From NCBI RefSeq assembly GCF_011682045.1, contig NZ_VVIW01000006.1, positions 186,001 to 250,000 of the forward strand: DNA of 64,000 bases. The letters are read 5' to 3'. This document shows, piece after piece, positions 28,047 through 39,879 of the stretch (its first letter is position 1; every line of letters begins with the position of its first letter). The stretch comes from Massilia aquatica (GTDB taxonomy: Bacteria; Pseudomonadota; Gammaproteobacteria; Burkholderiales; Burkholderiaceae_D). The position numbers and the translations under genes are program-made. The notes below the pieces were generated by a model. That model was not told where the DNA came from and did not search any database. It worked only from the letters and a program-made list of their open reading frames with translations.

Positions 28047-29153
28047 TCAGGCCAGCGCTTTCTTGAGGGCGGCGATGAAGATCGCGTTTTCGGCCGGCAG
28101 GCCGATCGAGATGCGCAGCCATTGCGGCAGGCCGTAGTTGCCGACCGGGCGCACGATCACGCCTTGCTTGAGCAGCGCCAGGTTCACGCGCGCACCGGCG
28201 CCATCGTCGTCGCCGACCTTGACCAGCACGAAGTTACCGAACGAGGGCACGTACTGCAATCCCAGCTCGTCAAAGGCTTCGACAAACTGGGCGTAGCCGG
28301 CGGCGTTGTTTTTGGCGCCCTGCTCCAGGAACGGTTTGTCGTTGAGGGCGGCAATCGCCGCCGCCTGCGCCAGCGAGTTCACGTTGAACGGCTGGCGGAT
28401 GCGGTTCATCAGGTCGGTCAGGGCCGGCTGCGCAATCGCAAAACCGACGCGCAGGCCGGCCAGGCCGTAGGCCTTGGAGAAGGTGCGCGAGACCAGCAAA
28501 TTCGGGTACTTGCGCGCCCACTGGCTTGACTCGAACTGGTGCTCGGGCGCGAGGAACTCGTTGTAGGCTTCGTCCAGCACCACGACCACGTTGGCCGGCA
28601 CTTTGTCCAGGAACGCTTCGATCTGCGCGGCCGCAATAAAGGTGCCGGTCGGGTTGTTGGGGTTGGCGATGAAGACCAGGCGCGTGTCGGCGTCAATCGC
28701 CGCCGCCATGGCGTCGAGGTCATGGCCATAGTCCCTGGCCGGCACCACGATGGCGCGCGCGCCCACGCCTTGCGTCGCCAGCGCATAAACGGCGAACGAA
28801 TACTGCGAGTACACCACGGCCTGGCCTTTTTGCACAAAGGCGTGGGCGGCGATTTCCAAAATGTCGTTGCTGCCGTTACCCAGAGTGATCCAGTCGGCCG
28901 GCACCTCGTAGCGCTTGGACAGCGCCGCTTTCAGGTCGAAACCGTTGGCGTCCGGGTAGCGTCCCAGGTCGGCCACCGCTGCGGCCATGGCTTGCTGGCT
29001 CGATGCGGGCACGCCGAACGGATTTTCGTTCGACGCCAGTTTGACGATATTCGCTTCGTCGAGGCCGAACTCGCGCGCGACTTCGGCGATCGGTTTGCCC
29101 GCTTGGTAAGGGGCGATGGCGCGGACGTATTCTGGACCGAATTGCTGGGACAT
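28047..29153 (-). CDS. hisC: Histidinol-phosphate aminotransferase
   Basis: This 368-aa fold-type I PLP enzyme has the Schiff-base lysine in SRTFSKAYGLAGLRVG and substrate-binding NPNNPTG. A hisC copy between pheA and tyrA is the conserved Burkholderiales arrangement. It may also transaminate aromatic keto acids, which would fit its place in the aromatic cluster; that dual role is inference. Confidence 0.92.
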   Translation of the reverse strand: MSQQFGPEYVRAIAPYQAGKPIAEVAREFGLDEANIVKLASNENPFGVPASSQQAMAAAVADLGRYPDANGFDLKAALSKRYEVPADWITLGNGSNDILEIAAHAFVQKGQAVVYSQYSFAVYALATQGVGARAIVVPARDYGHDLDAMAAAIDADTRLVFIANPNNPTGTFIAAAQIEAFLDKVPANVVVVLDEAYNEFLAPEHQFESSQWARKYPNLLVSRTFSKAYGLAGLRVGFAIAQPALTDLMNRIRQPFNVNSLAQAAAIAALNDKPFLEQGAKNNAAGYAQFVEAFDELGLQYVPSFGNFVLVKVGDDDGAGARVNLALLKQGVIVRPVGNYGLPQWLRISIGLPAENAIFIAALKKALA

Positions 29154-29199
29154 GGTTTTATCTCTGTAGTTGTTTTAAGGTTGTTTGATACATTGAAAA

Positions 29200-30270
29200 T
29201 CAAAGACTGAGCGGGTACGAGCCGAGCACCTTGAAGAAGGCGGCGTTGTCGCGCAGTTCGTCGAGCGCCTTGGCCACCGCAGGGTCCTGCACGTGGCCTT
29301 CGATGTCGACATAAAAATAGTATTCCCAGGTGCCGATGCGGGCCGGGCGCGATTCAAAGCGCGTCATCGACACGCCGTTCACGGCCAGCGGCGCCAGCAG
29401 GTTGTAGACCGCGCCCGCCTTGTTCGGCACCGCCAGCACCAGCGAGGTCTGGTCGCTGCCCGAGGGGTTGGTCTGCAAGTGGCCGATGACGGCAAAACGC
29501 GTGCGGTTGTGCGGGTCGTCCTGGATGTGGCCCTTGACCACGCCGAGGCGGTACTGTTCGCCCGCCATTTCACTGGCAATCGCCGCAATCGTCTGGTCCT
29601 TGCTGGCCATGACGGCCGCTTCGGCGTTCGATACCACGGCGCGCCGTTCGATGCCGGGGTAGTTCTGGTTCAGCCAGACCTGGCACTGGGCCAGCGCCTG
29701 CGAATGCGCGCACACCACCGTCACGCCGTCCATGTTGCCGGTCTTGGTCATCAGGCTGTGGTGCACCGGGATCGAAATCTCGCCGCTGATGATGGTGGTG
29801 GTGCCGAGCATCAGGTCGAGCGTGCGGTTGACCGCCCCTTCGGACGAATTTTCGACCGGGACCACGCCGAAATCGGCGGTGCCGGCTTCGGTGGCGCGGA
29901 ACACTTCGTCGATCGAGATGCACGGCAGCCCTTCGATGGCGCTGCCGAACTGCTGGAACGCGGCCTGCTCGGTGAAGGTGCCGGACGGGCCGAGATAGGC
30001 CACGGTGACGCGCTTTTCGAGCGAGCGGCAGGCCGACATGATCTCGCGGAAGATGGTCTGCACTTCGGCCGCCTTTAACGGACCCGGGTTGCGGTCGGCC
30101 ACGCCGCGCAGCACCTGCGCTTCGCGTTCGGGACGGAATACGGGGGCGCTGGTTTCGGCCTTGACGTGGCCGACTTCCTGCGCCAGGCGCGCACGGGCGC
30201 TGAGAAGGCTGAGAATCTGCGCGTCGATCGCATCGATCTGTTCGCGCAATGGTGTGAGTTTGTCTGTCAT
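29200..30270 (-). CDS. pheA: Bifunctional chorismate mutase / prephenate dehydratase
   Basis: The open frame runs upstream to 31005 inside serC antisense-like sequence, but the ATG at 30270 (MTDKLTPLREQIDAIDAQIL) matches the AroQ-type mutase start and gives 356 aa. The order is mutase helices (1-85), dehydratase (LGPSGTFTEQAA, then the catalytic NRTRFAVIG block) and a C-terminal ACT domain (SLVLAVPNKAGAVYNLLAPL) for phenylalanine feedback. It makes phenylpyruvate from chorismate. Confidence 0.95.
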   Translation of the reverse strand: MTDKLTPLREQIDAIDAQILSLLSARARLAQEVGHVKAETSAPVFRPEREAQVLRGVADRNPGPLKAAEVQTIFREIMSACRSLEKRVTVAYLGPSGTFTEQAAFQQFGSAIEGLPCISIDEVFRATEAGTADFGVVPVENSSEGAVNRTLDLMLGTTTIISGEISIPVHHSLMTKTGNMDGVTVVCAHSQALAQCQVWLNQNYPGIERRAVVSNAEAAVMASKDQTIAAIASEMAGEQYRLGVVKGHIQDDPHNRTRFAVIGHLQTNPSGSDQTSLVLAVPNKAGAVYNLLAPLAVNGVSMTRFESRPARIGTWEYYFYVDIEGHVQDPAVAKALDELRDNAAFFKVLGSYPLSL

Positions 30271-30326
30271 GAATGCGGCATGGTTTGCGGTGAATCGGGT
30301 GTTCGCGTAGGGGAGATCCCCTGTTG

Positions 30327-31418
30327 TTACGTACGGCCGGCGAACTCGTTCAGGTAATCGACCAGGGCTTGCACGCCCTCGATCGGCATCGCGTTGTAGA
30401 GCGATGCGCGCATACCGCCCACGGACTTGTGGCCCTTGAGCTGCAGCAGGCCGCGCGCTTTTGCACCGGCCAGGAATTTGTCGTTGAGCGTTTCGTCGCG
30501 CAGGTAGAACGGCACGTTCATGCGCGAGCGGCAGTCTTTCGCCACGCGGTTCTGGTAAAAATCGTCGATGTCCAGGGCCGCGTACAGCAGGCCGGCCTTG
30601 GCGATGTTGCGTTGTTCGGCGGCGGCCACCCCGCCCTGGCGCAGCAGGTGCGCGAACACCAGGCCGGCGATGTAGATGCCGTAGGTCGGCGGCGTGTTGT
30701 ACATCGAGTCGTGCGCGGCGACGATGCTCCAGTCGAAGGCGGACGGGCAGATCGGCAGCGCGTGCCCGAGCAGGTCCTCGCGCACGATCACGAGCGTGAG
30801 GCCGGCCGGGCCGATGTTCTTTTGCGCGCCGGCGAAAATGACGCCGTATTTGCTCACGTCGATCACGCGCGACAGAATGTGCGAGGACATGTCGGCCACG
30901 ATCGGCGTCCCGCCGGCCAGGTCGGGCACGAAGTTGTATTCGACGCCGTCGATGGTTTCGTTGGTGCACAGGTGCAGGTAGGCCGCGCCGGGGGTGAGCT
31001 TCCACTCGCTTTGCGGCGGCACCGTGGTAAAGCGCCCCGCCTCACCGCTGGCAGCCACGTTGACGTTGGCGTAACGCGCCGCTTCCTTGACCGATTTGCC
31101 GGACCAGGAACCGGTATGGACGAAGTCGATGGTGGCCGGGGCGGATACGCGGCCCACCAGGTTCATCGGCACGATGGCGTTTTCGCCCAGGCCGCCGCCT
31201 TGCAGGAACAGGATCTTGTAGTTGGCGGGGACGTTCAGCAGCAGGCGCAGGTCGCGCACGGCCGCTTGGTAGATCGAGATGAACTCGGGGCCGCGGTGAC
31301 TCATCTCCATCACCGACATGCCGCTGCCGTGCCAGTCGAGCATGTCGGCGGCGGCCTCTTGCAGCACTTCCTTGGGCAGGACGGCGGGGCCGGCGGAGAA
31401 GTTGTAGATCTGGGTCAC
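30327..31418 (-). CDS. serC: Phosphoserine aminotransferase
   Basis: The 363-aa class V aminotransferase starts [20 protein letters not shown]. The PLP-binding lysine lies in [16 protein letters not shown]. It transfers an amino group from glutamate to 3-phosphohydroxypyruvate in serine synthesis and also serves pyridoxine synthesis. It lies directly upstream of pheA. Confidence 0.95.
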   Translation of the reverse strand: MTQIYNFSAGPAVLPKEVLQEAAADMLDWHGSGMSVMEMSHRGPEFISIYQAAVRDLRLLLNVPANYKILFLQGGGLGENAIVPMNLVGRVSAPATIDFVHTGSWSGKSVKEAARYANVNVAASGEAGRFTTVPPQSEWKLTPGAAYLHLCTNETIDGVEYNFVPDLAGGTPIVADMSSHILSRVIDVSKYGVIFAGAQKNIGPAGLTLVIVREDLLGHALPICPSAFDWSIVAAHDSMYNTPPTYGIYIAGLVFAHLLRQGGVAAAEQRNIAKAGLLYAALDIDDFYQNRVAKDCRSRMNVPFYLRDETLNDKFLAGAKARGLLQLKGHKSVGGMRASLYNAMPIEGVQALVDYLNEFAGRT

Positions 31419-31445
31419 GGAGGTCCTTGCAAGTGGGATGAACGA

Positions 31446-31997
31446 CTATTTGGCGGTGGCGGTGGCGGCGGCAGTCGCTTCCTGCATGATCTTACCCATG
31501 CGCGGCATCATTATCTTCTGACTCATCTGCATGGACTCGCTCATAATCTGCGGCGTGGCGGCCAGCATCTTGGCGCCCACCGGGCTACGGTAAAACGCGG
31601 CGATCTGCTCGATTTCGGCCACCGTAAAGCGGCTCGCGTAGAGCGGCACGACTGCTTCGACCATTTCCTCGACCAGAGCAGGGTCTTCAAACACGTGCTG
31701 GACGCGCGCGGCGACCTCCGGCACTTTCTTGGTCGCTTCGGCCAGGGCCGCCTTCTTCTGCGCGGCGCTCAGGCGTGGGTTGTTGTTGATGACGGCAGTG
31801 GCGGTGTCGAGAATCATCTGCGGCATGGTCGCCTTCATCTGCTCGAAACTATCCTTGATCATCTTGCGCGTGCCCATCGACGCGAGCAGCGCGCGCGTGG
31901 CCTTGTCCGCGGCCGGGTCGATCGCAGCCTTCTGGGCAAACACCGGCGTGGCCACCAGGGCCAGCGCGGTACACATTATGGCGGTCAGTTTTTTCAT
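31446..31997 (-). CDS. DUF2059-type secreted protein
   Basis: The 183-aa product has a signal peptide (MKKLTAIMCTALALVATPVFA) and a helical DUF2059 domain with YASRFTVAEIEQIAAFYRSP and VGAKMLAATPQIM. The family is periplasmic and of unknown function. The gene commonly accompanies serC/gyrA in this lineage. The terminator hairpin between it and gyrA suggests separate transcription. Confidence 0.85.
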   Translation of the reverse strand: MKKLTAIMCTALALVATPVFAQKAAIDPAADKATRALLASMGTRKMIKDSFEQMKATMPQMILDTATAVINNNPRLSAAQKKAALAEATKKVPEVAARVQHVFEDPALVEEMVEAVVPLYASRFTVAEIEQIAAFYRSPVGAKMLAATPQIMSESMQMSQKIMMPRMGKIMQEATAAATATAK

Positions 31998-32051
31998 GAT
32001 AACTCTCCAAACGGAAACGTGGATGCCCGGGACAAGCGCAAAAAAGAAAAA

Positions 32052-32096
32052 GGGCCGGCATCATTCTCGCACGAAGTGCGAAAATGATGCCGGCCC
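32052..32096. terminator. Hairpin terminator after gyrA
   Basis: A 14-bp stem (32052-32065 with 32083-32096) encloses an inner GCAC/GTGC hairpin, just after the gyrA stop on the minus strand. The T-rich tail on that strand is TTTTTCTTTTT. Confidence 0.8.
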
Positions 32097-32106
32097 CGCG
32101 CCGTGT

Positions 32107-34725
<2,619 letters not shown>

Positions 34726-35247
34726 TGGCGGGACTGATCTCAGGCTGTGGTTATATTAGCTGTACGCAAATGCTGGAACGGCGCCACCGGCGTTTCGGCG
34801 CGGTTGTCGACGTCCCCTGCTGCATGTTCGATGCCGCCAGCGGGACGGGTGCACAACGATGGTGCGCCCACCTACTTAGCTACAGACAAGCGTGGGATTT
34901 TAGCATGCGCGGTATGGCAGTTGCGCAAATCCTAAATGTAGGGCAATGAAACAAGCGTGATCGAAATCATAAAAACGTTCACATTTTGTCAACCCGATGA
35001 TGACACGCCAGACACGATGTTGCACGAAAACAACGTGATGCACCACATTGCAGCACGATTGTTTTAACAGCCTTCGTGCTAATTAAGCGCCTGTGGCAAA
35101 ATGGCCCAGAAGTTAATTGCCTGTTTCACAAGCTGTCACGAAACTGTCACGGGTAATGGCTGGGGCAAGCTGTTACTATCTTGTCCACGCACGAAAAGTT
35201 GCGCAGCTATAAAGCTGCGGATATCACCCCCGAAAGGAAGAAAAACT
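34726..35247. other. Divergent control region between gyrA and the OmpA gene
   Basis: About 520 bp hold no convincing gene. The middle and right parts (34930-35220) are relatively AT-rich, with repeated TGTCAC motifs near 35135-35150 and a small GCAGCT/AGCTGC hairpin at about 35203-35218 in the leader of the OmpA gene. Promoters for both divergent genes must lie here. Confidence 0.45.
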
Positions 35248-35952
35248 ATGAAAAAACTCGTCTCGCTCATGCTCGCGGCTTCCGCGATTGCAGGCAGCGC
35301 ACTGGCACAACAGTCGCCACCGTTCGCTCCTGTAACCACCGACATCATGGCACCGAAGCCAAACAGCGCCTATGTCCAGGATGCCCGTGGCGTGATCGCG
35401 CGCGATCCTTTCGGCCTGTGCTGGCGCACTGGCTACTGGACCCCGGCCGATGCGGTTCCAGGTTGCGACCTGCCGCTGTGCGTTGAGCCAGCGAAACTGG
35501 AAAACGGCAAATGCGTCACGCCGCCAGTAGCCGTGGTTCAGCCTCCGATCGCCCCGGGAGCCCAGCCAGTCACGCCTGTCGGCCCGGTCGTGACGTCGGA
35601 AAAAGTGAGTTTCTCCGCTGACGCGCTGTTCGACTTCGACAAGTCGGTCCTGAAAGCGGAAGGCAAGAGCAAGCTGGACGACCTGAGCTCGAAACTGCAA
35701 GGCGTGAACCTGGAAGTCATCATCGCCGTCGGCCACACCGACTCGGTCGGTACCGATGCGTACAACCAGAAGCTGTCGATCCGCCGCGCTGAAGCTGTCA
35801 AGGCTTACCTGCAAGCCAAAGGCATCGAAGCGAACCGCATCTACACCGAAGGCAAGGGCGAAACGCAGCCAGTAGCCGACAACAAGTCCGCTGAAGGCCG
35901 CGCCAAGAACCGCCGCGTTGAAGTTGAAGTCGTCGGCACCCGCGCCAAGTAA
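35248..35952 (+). CDS. OmpA-family outer-membrane protein
   Basis: The ATG at 35248 follows a good GAAAGGAAG ribosome site; the longer frame has none. The 234-aa product has a signal peptide (MKKLVSLMLAASAIAGSALA), a Pro/Val-rich linker with four Cys residues (CWRTGYW, GCDLPLCVEP, KCVTP), and a C-terminal OmpA-like peptidoglycan-binding domain (FDFDKSVLKAEGK, HTDSVG, RRAEAVKAYL, NRRVEVEV). It has no beta-barrel domain, so it is a small peptidoglycan-associated protein. The gene order ompA-ubiG-gph is usual in Burkholderiales. Confidence 0.9.
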   Translation: MKKLVSLMLAASAIAGSALAQQSPPFAPVTTDIMAPKPNSAYVQDARGVIARDPFGLCWRTGYWTPADAVPGCDLPLCVEPAKLENGKCVTPPVAVVQPPIAPGAQPVTPVGPVVTSEKVSFSADALFDFDKSVLKAEGKSKLDDLSSKLQGVNLEVIIAVGHTDSVGTDAYNQKLSIRRAEAVKAYLQAKGIEANRIYTEGKGETQPVADNKSAEGRAKNRRVEVEVVGTRAK

Positions 35953-36030
35953 GCTGCGCGCCTGACAGCTTGTTCGCCCGGGCCGATCGGCCTGGCGGCA
36001 AGCTGGCTGGGACGACGATTCGCTGCGTCA

Positions 36031-36063
36031 AAAAAACACCCCTCGCGCAGGGGTGTTTTTTTT
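36031..36063 (+). terminator. Strong rho-independent terminator
   Basis: A stem ACACCCCT/AGGGGTGT with loop CGCGC, extended by A/T pairing and ending in eight T, lies 80 bp after the OmpA stop. The left A run makes it usable from the minus strand for the GST gene as well. Confidence 0.88.
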
Positions 36064-36099
36064 GCCCGCTGTGCGCTGCGGCAGCGTCCCTCTTGCTTC

Positions 36100-36717
36100 T
36101 TACGCGCCGTGCGCGGCGAGTCCTTCCGCCAGCAACGCCTGCTGCACCGGCGCGCGCGCCGCCACGCGCGCCATGTAGGCCTTCAATGCCGGCACGGCCT
36201 CAAACCCGATACCGAAGTCGATGGCCCAGCGGGTCACGGCGAACAGATACGCATCGGCCACCGAAAATTGCGGCCCCAGGATAAAAGCGCGGCCATCGGC
36301 CAGCAGGCGGTCGAGATAGCCCAGCTTGGCGATCACCGGACGCTCGGCATCGGCGCGGCTGGCGCCATCGGCCAGGTAAAACAGCGGCGTATACGCCTTG
36401 GCATAATCGGACGACACATAATTCAATATCTCGTGCAGGCGGGCGCGCCCGAGCGTGCCGTTGGCCGGCGCCAGCGCCGGCGCATGCTGGTCGGCCAGAT
36501 ACTGCAGCACCGCCACGCCCTCGGTCAGCAACACCCCCTCGCCGATCTCAATGGCCGGCACGCTCCCCTTGGGGTTGACGGCATAGTAATCGGCGCCGTC
36601 GGCCAGCTGATGGCGGCGCAGGTCGACCCTGATCAACTGGTGCGGCACACCCGCCTCGCGCAGCACGATATGCGGTGCCAATGAACAAGTGCCGGGGGAA
36701 TAGTACAGCTTCATCAT
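36100..36717 (-). CDS. Glutathione S-transferase family protein
   Basis: The start at 36717 (MMKLYYSPGTCSLAPHIVLR) is chosen because a GAAAGGATC ribosome site precedes it; the longer frame to 36771 would overlap the divergent control region. The 205-aa product has an N-terminal thioredoxin-fold with SPGTCSLAPH and KGSVPAIE (cis-Pro) and an all-helical C-terminal domain, as in beta-class bacterial GSTs (Cys10 position). It is divergent from an HxlR regulator, suggesting control by that regulator. Confidence 0.88.
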   Translation of the reverse strand: MMKLYYSPGTCSLAPHIVLREAGVPHQLIRVDLRRHQLADGADYYAVNPKGSVPAIEIGEGVLLTEGVAVLQYLADQHAPALAPANGTLGRARLHEILNYVSSDYAKAYTPLFYLADGASRADAERPVIAKLGYLDRLLADGRAFILGPQFSVADAYLFAVTRWAIDFGIGFEAVPALKAYMARVAARAPVQQALLAEGLAAHGA

Positions 36718-36747
36718 GACGATCCTTTCGGTGGGGAAGAAGGCCCG

Positions 36748-36787
36748 TATAATAGCCGCCGTGGTTACCAAAGGATACGAAGTAACC
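36748..36787. promoter_or_regulatory. Candidate HxlR operator and promoter between GST and regulator
   Basis: GGTTAC (36763-36768) and GTAACC (36782-36787) form a dyad with a 13-nt spacer. TATAAT-like sequence at 36748-36754 reads TATTAT on the minus strand, 32 bp ahead of the GST start, placing the dyad over the -35 region. A second GGTAAC lies near 36819. Confidence 0.5.
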
Positions 36788-36865
36788 CTGGGTAAGAAGA
36801 ATAATCCGGTTTCCGTTCGGTAACTAAGTCACCGCACGGTAAGCCACTGATGGGGAGCCGTCGCG

Positions 36866-37261
36866 ATGGCCTTGAAGATGCGCAAGAGTAAAGTCGGCAT
36901 GCCGGTACCGCGCTGCGCGGTAGGCACCTGCATGTGGCTGCTGGGTGGCGCCTGGACCCCGACCCTGCTGTGGAATCTCAGCGGCGATGCGCGCCGTTTC
37001 GGCGAGCTGCGCGCCGACATTCCCGGCATTTCCGCCAAGGTCCTGTCCGGCCGGCTGAAAGACCTGGAAGAAAAAGGCGTCGTCATCCGCACCCTGATGG
37101 CCACCTCGCCGCCCTCGGCCGAATACAGCCTGTCGGTGCTGGGACGCGAACTGCTTCCGGCGATCAACGAAATCGCCCGCATCGGCGAGCGGCTCAAGGT
37201 GGAGCAGGAAAGCGGCAAGATCACCATTGACGCCAGCACGGCCGAAAGCGGTGCGGACTGA
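36866..37261 (+). CDS. HxlR-family transcriptional regulator
   Basis: The 131-aa winged-helix protein has the family start CAVGTCMWLLGGAWTPTLLW, then LSGDARRFGELRADIPGISA and KVLSGRLKDLEEKGVVIRT. HxlR proteins sense electrophiles or redox changes, often through a conserved Cys; Cys17 and Cys22 are candidates here. Divergent from the GST gene, it probably controls it. The next gene, ubiG, is 68 bp downstream and may be independent. Confidence 0.87.
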   Translation: MALKMRKSKVGMPVPRCAVGTCMWLLGGAWTPTLLWNLSGDARRFGELRADIPGISAKVLSGRLKDLEEKGVVIRTLMATSPPSAEYSLSVLGRELLPAINEIARIGERLKVEQESGKITIDASTAESGAD

Positions 37262-37329
37262 GGGCGGCCGGCGGTTTTTTTTATGCATGCGTCCGTCGCA
37301 TTCCCTGATTTCCCGCTATTATTCCGCGT

Positions 37330-38025
37330 ATGAATGCCGACCCTCTAGAAATCCAGAAATTTAGCGAACTTGCCCACCGCTGGTGGGATCCGACCTCCGA
37401 GTTCAAGCCCTTGCACGAGATCAACCCGCTGCGTCTCGAATGGATCAACGCGCGCGCCGCGCTGTCCGGCAAAAAGGTGATCGACATTGGCTGCGGCGGC
37501 GGCATCCTGACCGAATCGATGGCGCGCAAAGGCGCCGACGCCACCGGCATCGACCTGTCCGACAAAGCGCTCAAGGTCGCCGACCTGCACAGCCTCGAGT
37601 CCGGCGTGCAGGTGCGCTACGAACTGATCGCCGCCGAAGACATGGCCGCGCGCGAAGCGGGCCAGTACGACGTGGTCACCTGCATGGAAATGCTCGAACA
37701 CGTGCCCGATCCGGGTGCCATCGTGAAAGCAGCCGCGACCCTGGTCAAGCCAGGCGGGCAGGTGTTTTTCTCGACCATCAACCGCAATCCCAAAGCTTAT
37801 TTATATGCCGTGGTCGGCGCCGAATACCTGCTGCGCATGCTGCCCAAGGGCACCCATGACTACGGTAAATTCATCACCCCCTCCGAACTGGCGCAATTCG
37901 TGCGTGCCGCCGGTCTCCAGGTGGACGGGCTCAAGGGCATGACCTACAATCCGCTGACCAAGATCTACTCCCTGAACCAGGACACCAGCGTCAACTATCT
38001 GGTCGCCTGCAGCCGTCCCCTGTAA
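37330..38025 (+). CDS. ubiG: Ubiquinone biosynthesis O-methyltransferase
   Basis: This 231-aa class I SAM methyltransferase starts [20 protein letters not shown], the UbiG signature, with SAM motif [13 protein letters not shown] and post-I motif GIDLSDKAL. It carries out both O-methylations in ubiquinone synthesis. It is followed by gph after 28 bp, a conserved pair. Confidence 0.95.
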   Translation: MNADPLEIQKFSELAHRWWDPTSEFKPLHEINPLRLEWINARAALSGKKVIDIGCGGGILTESMARKGADATGIDLSDKALKVADLHSLESGVQVRYELIAAEDMAAREAGQYDVVTCMEMLEHVPDPGAIVKAAATLVKPGGQVFFSTINRNPKAYLYAVVGAEYLLRMLPKGTHDYGKFITPSELAQFVRAAGLQVDGLKGMTYNPLTKIYSLNQDTSVNYLVACSRPL

Positions 38026-38053
38026 AGCCCTTCCCGACCGCCGAGCCGCCGCC

Positions 38054-38761
38054 ATGACCTTTCCTCTTTCCCCAGCGGCGCCGCGCGCCGTCCTGTTCGA
38101 CCTCGACGGCACCCTGGCCGACACCGCGCCCGACCTGGCGGCGGCGGTCAACCGCCTGCGCGCCGACCGCGGCCTCGAGCCGACCCCGTACGCGCTGCTG
38201 CGCCCGACCGCCTCGGCCGGCGCGCGCGGCATGATTGGGGCCGCCTTCGGCCTGGCGCCAGGCGACGCCGGCTACGAAGCCTTGCGGATGACATGGTTCG
38301 ACTACTACCAGGCCGACATGGCCTCGCACAGCACCCTGTTCGGCGGCGTGCCCGAACTGCTCGCCGGCATCAGCGCGGCCGGCATAGCGTGGGGCATCGT
38401 CACCAACAAACCGGCGCGTTTTACCGATCCCTTGATTCCCCTGATCGGGCTCGAGCACGCCGGCTGCATCGTTTCCGGCGACACCACCGCGCACGCCAAG
38501 CCGCATCCGGCGCCGCTGTTCGAAGGCGCGCGCCGGCTCGGCATTGCACCGGAACAGTGCTGGTACGTGGGAGATGATTTGCGCGACATCGAAGCCGGGC
38601 GCGCGGCCGGCATGATCACCGTGGCCTGCGCCTGGGGCTACTGCGGCGCGGTCGAGCCGACCCAATGGGGCGCCGACTACCTGCTCGACACGCCGCAGGA
38701 TCTGCTCGAACTGCTGCGCGCAACTAGTGCCGCGACGGCGCCGGCGGCACTGGTGGCCTAA
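38054..38761 (+). CDS. gph: Phosphoglycolate phosphatase (HAD family)
   Basis: The 235-aa HAD-IA hydrolase has motif I FDLDGTLADT, motif II in IVTNKP, the motif III lysine in AKPHPAPL and motif IV VGDDLRDIEAG. Gph removes phosphate from 2-phosphoglycolate formed in DNA repair. The neighbour ubiG supports the assignment; MupP-type sugar phosphatases are similar, so substrate identity is not certain. Confidence 0.88.
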   Translation: MTFPLSPAAPRAVLFDLDGTLADTAPDLAAAVNRLRADRGLEPTPYALLRPTASAGARGMIGAAFGLAPGDAGYEALRMTWFDYYQADMASHSTLFGGVPELLAGISAAGIAWGIVTNKPARFTDPLIPLIGLEHAGCIVSGDTTAHAKPHPAPLFEGARRLGIAPEQCWYVGDDLRDIEAGRAAGMITVACAWGYCGAVEPTQWGADYLLDTPQDLLELLRATSAATAPAALVA

Positions 38762-38818
38762 AGCGCGGCGGGCTGACGGGTTCGTCCTGGCGGGCCTGGT
38801 CCGGCCACCCCCAAAACA

Positions 38819-38859
38819 CAACGCCTGGCCGCGCTTTTTCAAGCAGCGGCCAGGCGTTG
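38819..38859. terminator. Bidirectional hairpin terminator
   Basis: A perfect 14-bp stem (CAACGCCTGGCCGC / GCGGCCAGGCGTTG) with a 13-nt loop lies between gph and the convergent TonB-domain gene. Confidence 0.75.
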
Positions 38860-38914
38860 TTGATTCCACGATAGACGATGCGTCCTTACTGGCGCATGGT
38901 CCGGCGCTGATCGA

Positions 38915-39262
38915 TCAGCTCAGGGTCCAGTTGTATTCGACTTTGGTCCAGGTGCTGTCAGGACGGCCGTCTTTGCTGCCCGGCTTGAATTTGCAGGCGC
39001 TGATGGCGCTCATTGCGGCTTTATCCAAGCTCTTGAAGCCGCTGGTCTTGTCCAGTTTCGCTTCCAGCACCTTGCCTTCGGCCGACACCAGGAAAGCCAT
39101 GCTGACCACGCCCTGCTCTTCGTTCATCAACGATGCTTTAGGATAGTCGGCCTTGCAGCTTTTAGCGTCGAACACCGCTGGTACGTCTGCTGCGAATGCC
39201 ACGTTGGCGGTCGCTGCTACGATCAGTGCTGCGCAAAGGCGGAAAGTCGTCTTGGTCATCAT
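38915..39262 (-). CDS. TonB C-terminal-domain secreted protein
   Basis: The 115-aa product has a signal peptide (MMTKTTFRLCAALIVAATANVAFA) followed directly by a TonB-type C-terminal fold: VVSMAFLVSAEGKVLEAKLD, then SGFKSLDKAAMSAISACKFK. It lacks the Pro-rich spacer and membrane anchor of true TonB, so it is not an energy transducer in the normal sense. Two Cys (about 36 and 90) could form a disulfide. Function is unknown. Confidence 0.75.
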   Translation of the reverse strand: MMTKTTFRLCAALIVAATANVAFAADVPAVFDAKSCKADYPKASLMNEEQGVVSMAFLVSAEGKVLEAKLDKTSGFKSLDKAAMSAISACKFKPGSKDGRPDSTWTKVEYNWTLS

Positions 39263-39440
39263 TGCTGTTCTCCTGGAATGGGGTTAGAGGGTTTGACTTG
39301 ACTGCGGAGTCATCGTCACAGCCAAGAGAATAGCTGTAAAAGTGCCATGTGGCAATTTATTTGATGCGTTTAAGAAATTTTATTTTCTTTTGTGGTCATT
39401 TTTTGACAGCCTGGCCATGAGTTTTTGCTTGACACGAGAG

Positions 39441-39470
39441 TGGCACAGTGATGTGGATTTGAGGTACAAT
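39441..39470 (+). promoter_or_regulatory. Candidate ssrA promoter
   Basis: TACAAT (39465-39470) is a good -10 hexamer, with TGGCAC at 39441-39446 as a weak -35 (18-bp spacer), just upstream of the mature tmRNA 5' end at 39482. Confidence 0.5.
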
Positions 39471-39481
39471 GGCTGTTCTGT

Positions 39482-39841
39482 GGGGGCGACCTGGTTTCGA
39501 CGTGGGTTGCAAAGCAGCGCAGGGCATACCGAGGGCGGGCTACCTCGTAAATACAACCTGAAAAACTTAACTGCAAACGATAACTCGTACGCACTCGCAG
39601 CTTAATTGCTGCTAGCTCTAGAACACCTCGTCCCTGGGGTGGGCCGTCAAAAGCTCTAGAGTCATTTACAGGGACTCGTCTTGAACTGGGTTACTTAGTT
39701 CCGGACTAAATAATAGGTAACTCGCTTGTACACAGCGTGCACGTCCGCGTTGTACCGGTTAAATTAAATGGCAGTGCTAAGTATGTAGAACTGTCTGTAG
39801 AGTGCTTGCGGACGCGGGTTCGATTCCCGCCGCCTCCACCA
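39482..39841 (+). ncRNA. ssrA: Transfer-messenger RNA
   Basis: The 5' GGGGGCG pairs with the 3' CGCCTCC before ACCA, giving a seven-base acceptor stem with the diagnostic G-U at the third pair. The 3' T-arm reads GGGTTCGATTCCC and CCA is encoded. The resume codon at 39573 opens the tag ANDNSYALAA followed by TAA (39603-39605). It rescues stalled ribosomes with SmpB. The 3' end is the left boundary of an inserted island: its last bases recur at 44253. Confidence 0.97.
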
Positions 39842-39856
39842 CCGTATGCAAAAAAA
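39820..39856 (+). repeat. Left attachment-like repeat (attL) of the ssrA island
   Basis: The tmRNA 3' end TCGATTCCCGCCGCCTCCAC and following bases through an A run are repeated exactly at 44253-44289. Similarity then continues, imperfectly, for about 250 bp more on both sides. ssrA 3' ends are well-known integration sites. Confidence 0.8.
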
Positions 39857-39879
39857 ACCGCCCTTGGGCGGTTTTTTTT
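39848..39879 (+). terminator. ssrA terminator
   Basis: Stem ACCGCCC/GGGCGGT with a TT loop, flanked by an A run and eight T. A near-identical copy lies at 44283-44312 in the right repeat. Confidence 0.85.

Noticed and set aside
29200-31005. A 601-residue frame read as one protein
   Set aside because: The part beyond 30270 is antisense-like Arg/Pro-rich shadow of serC; only the PheA part is real.
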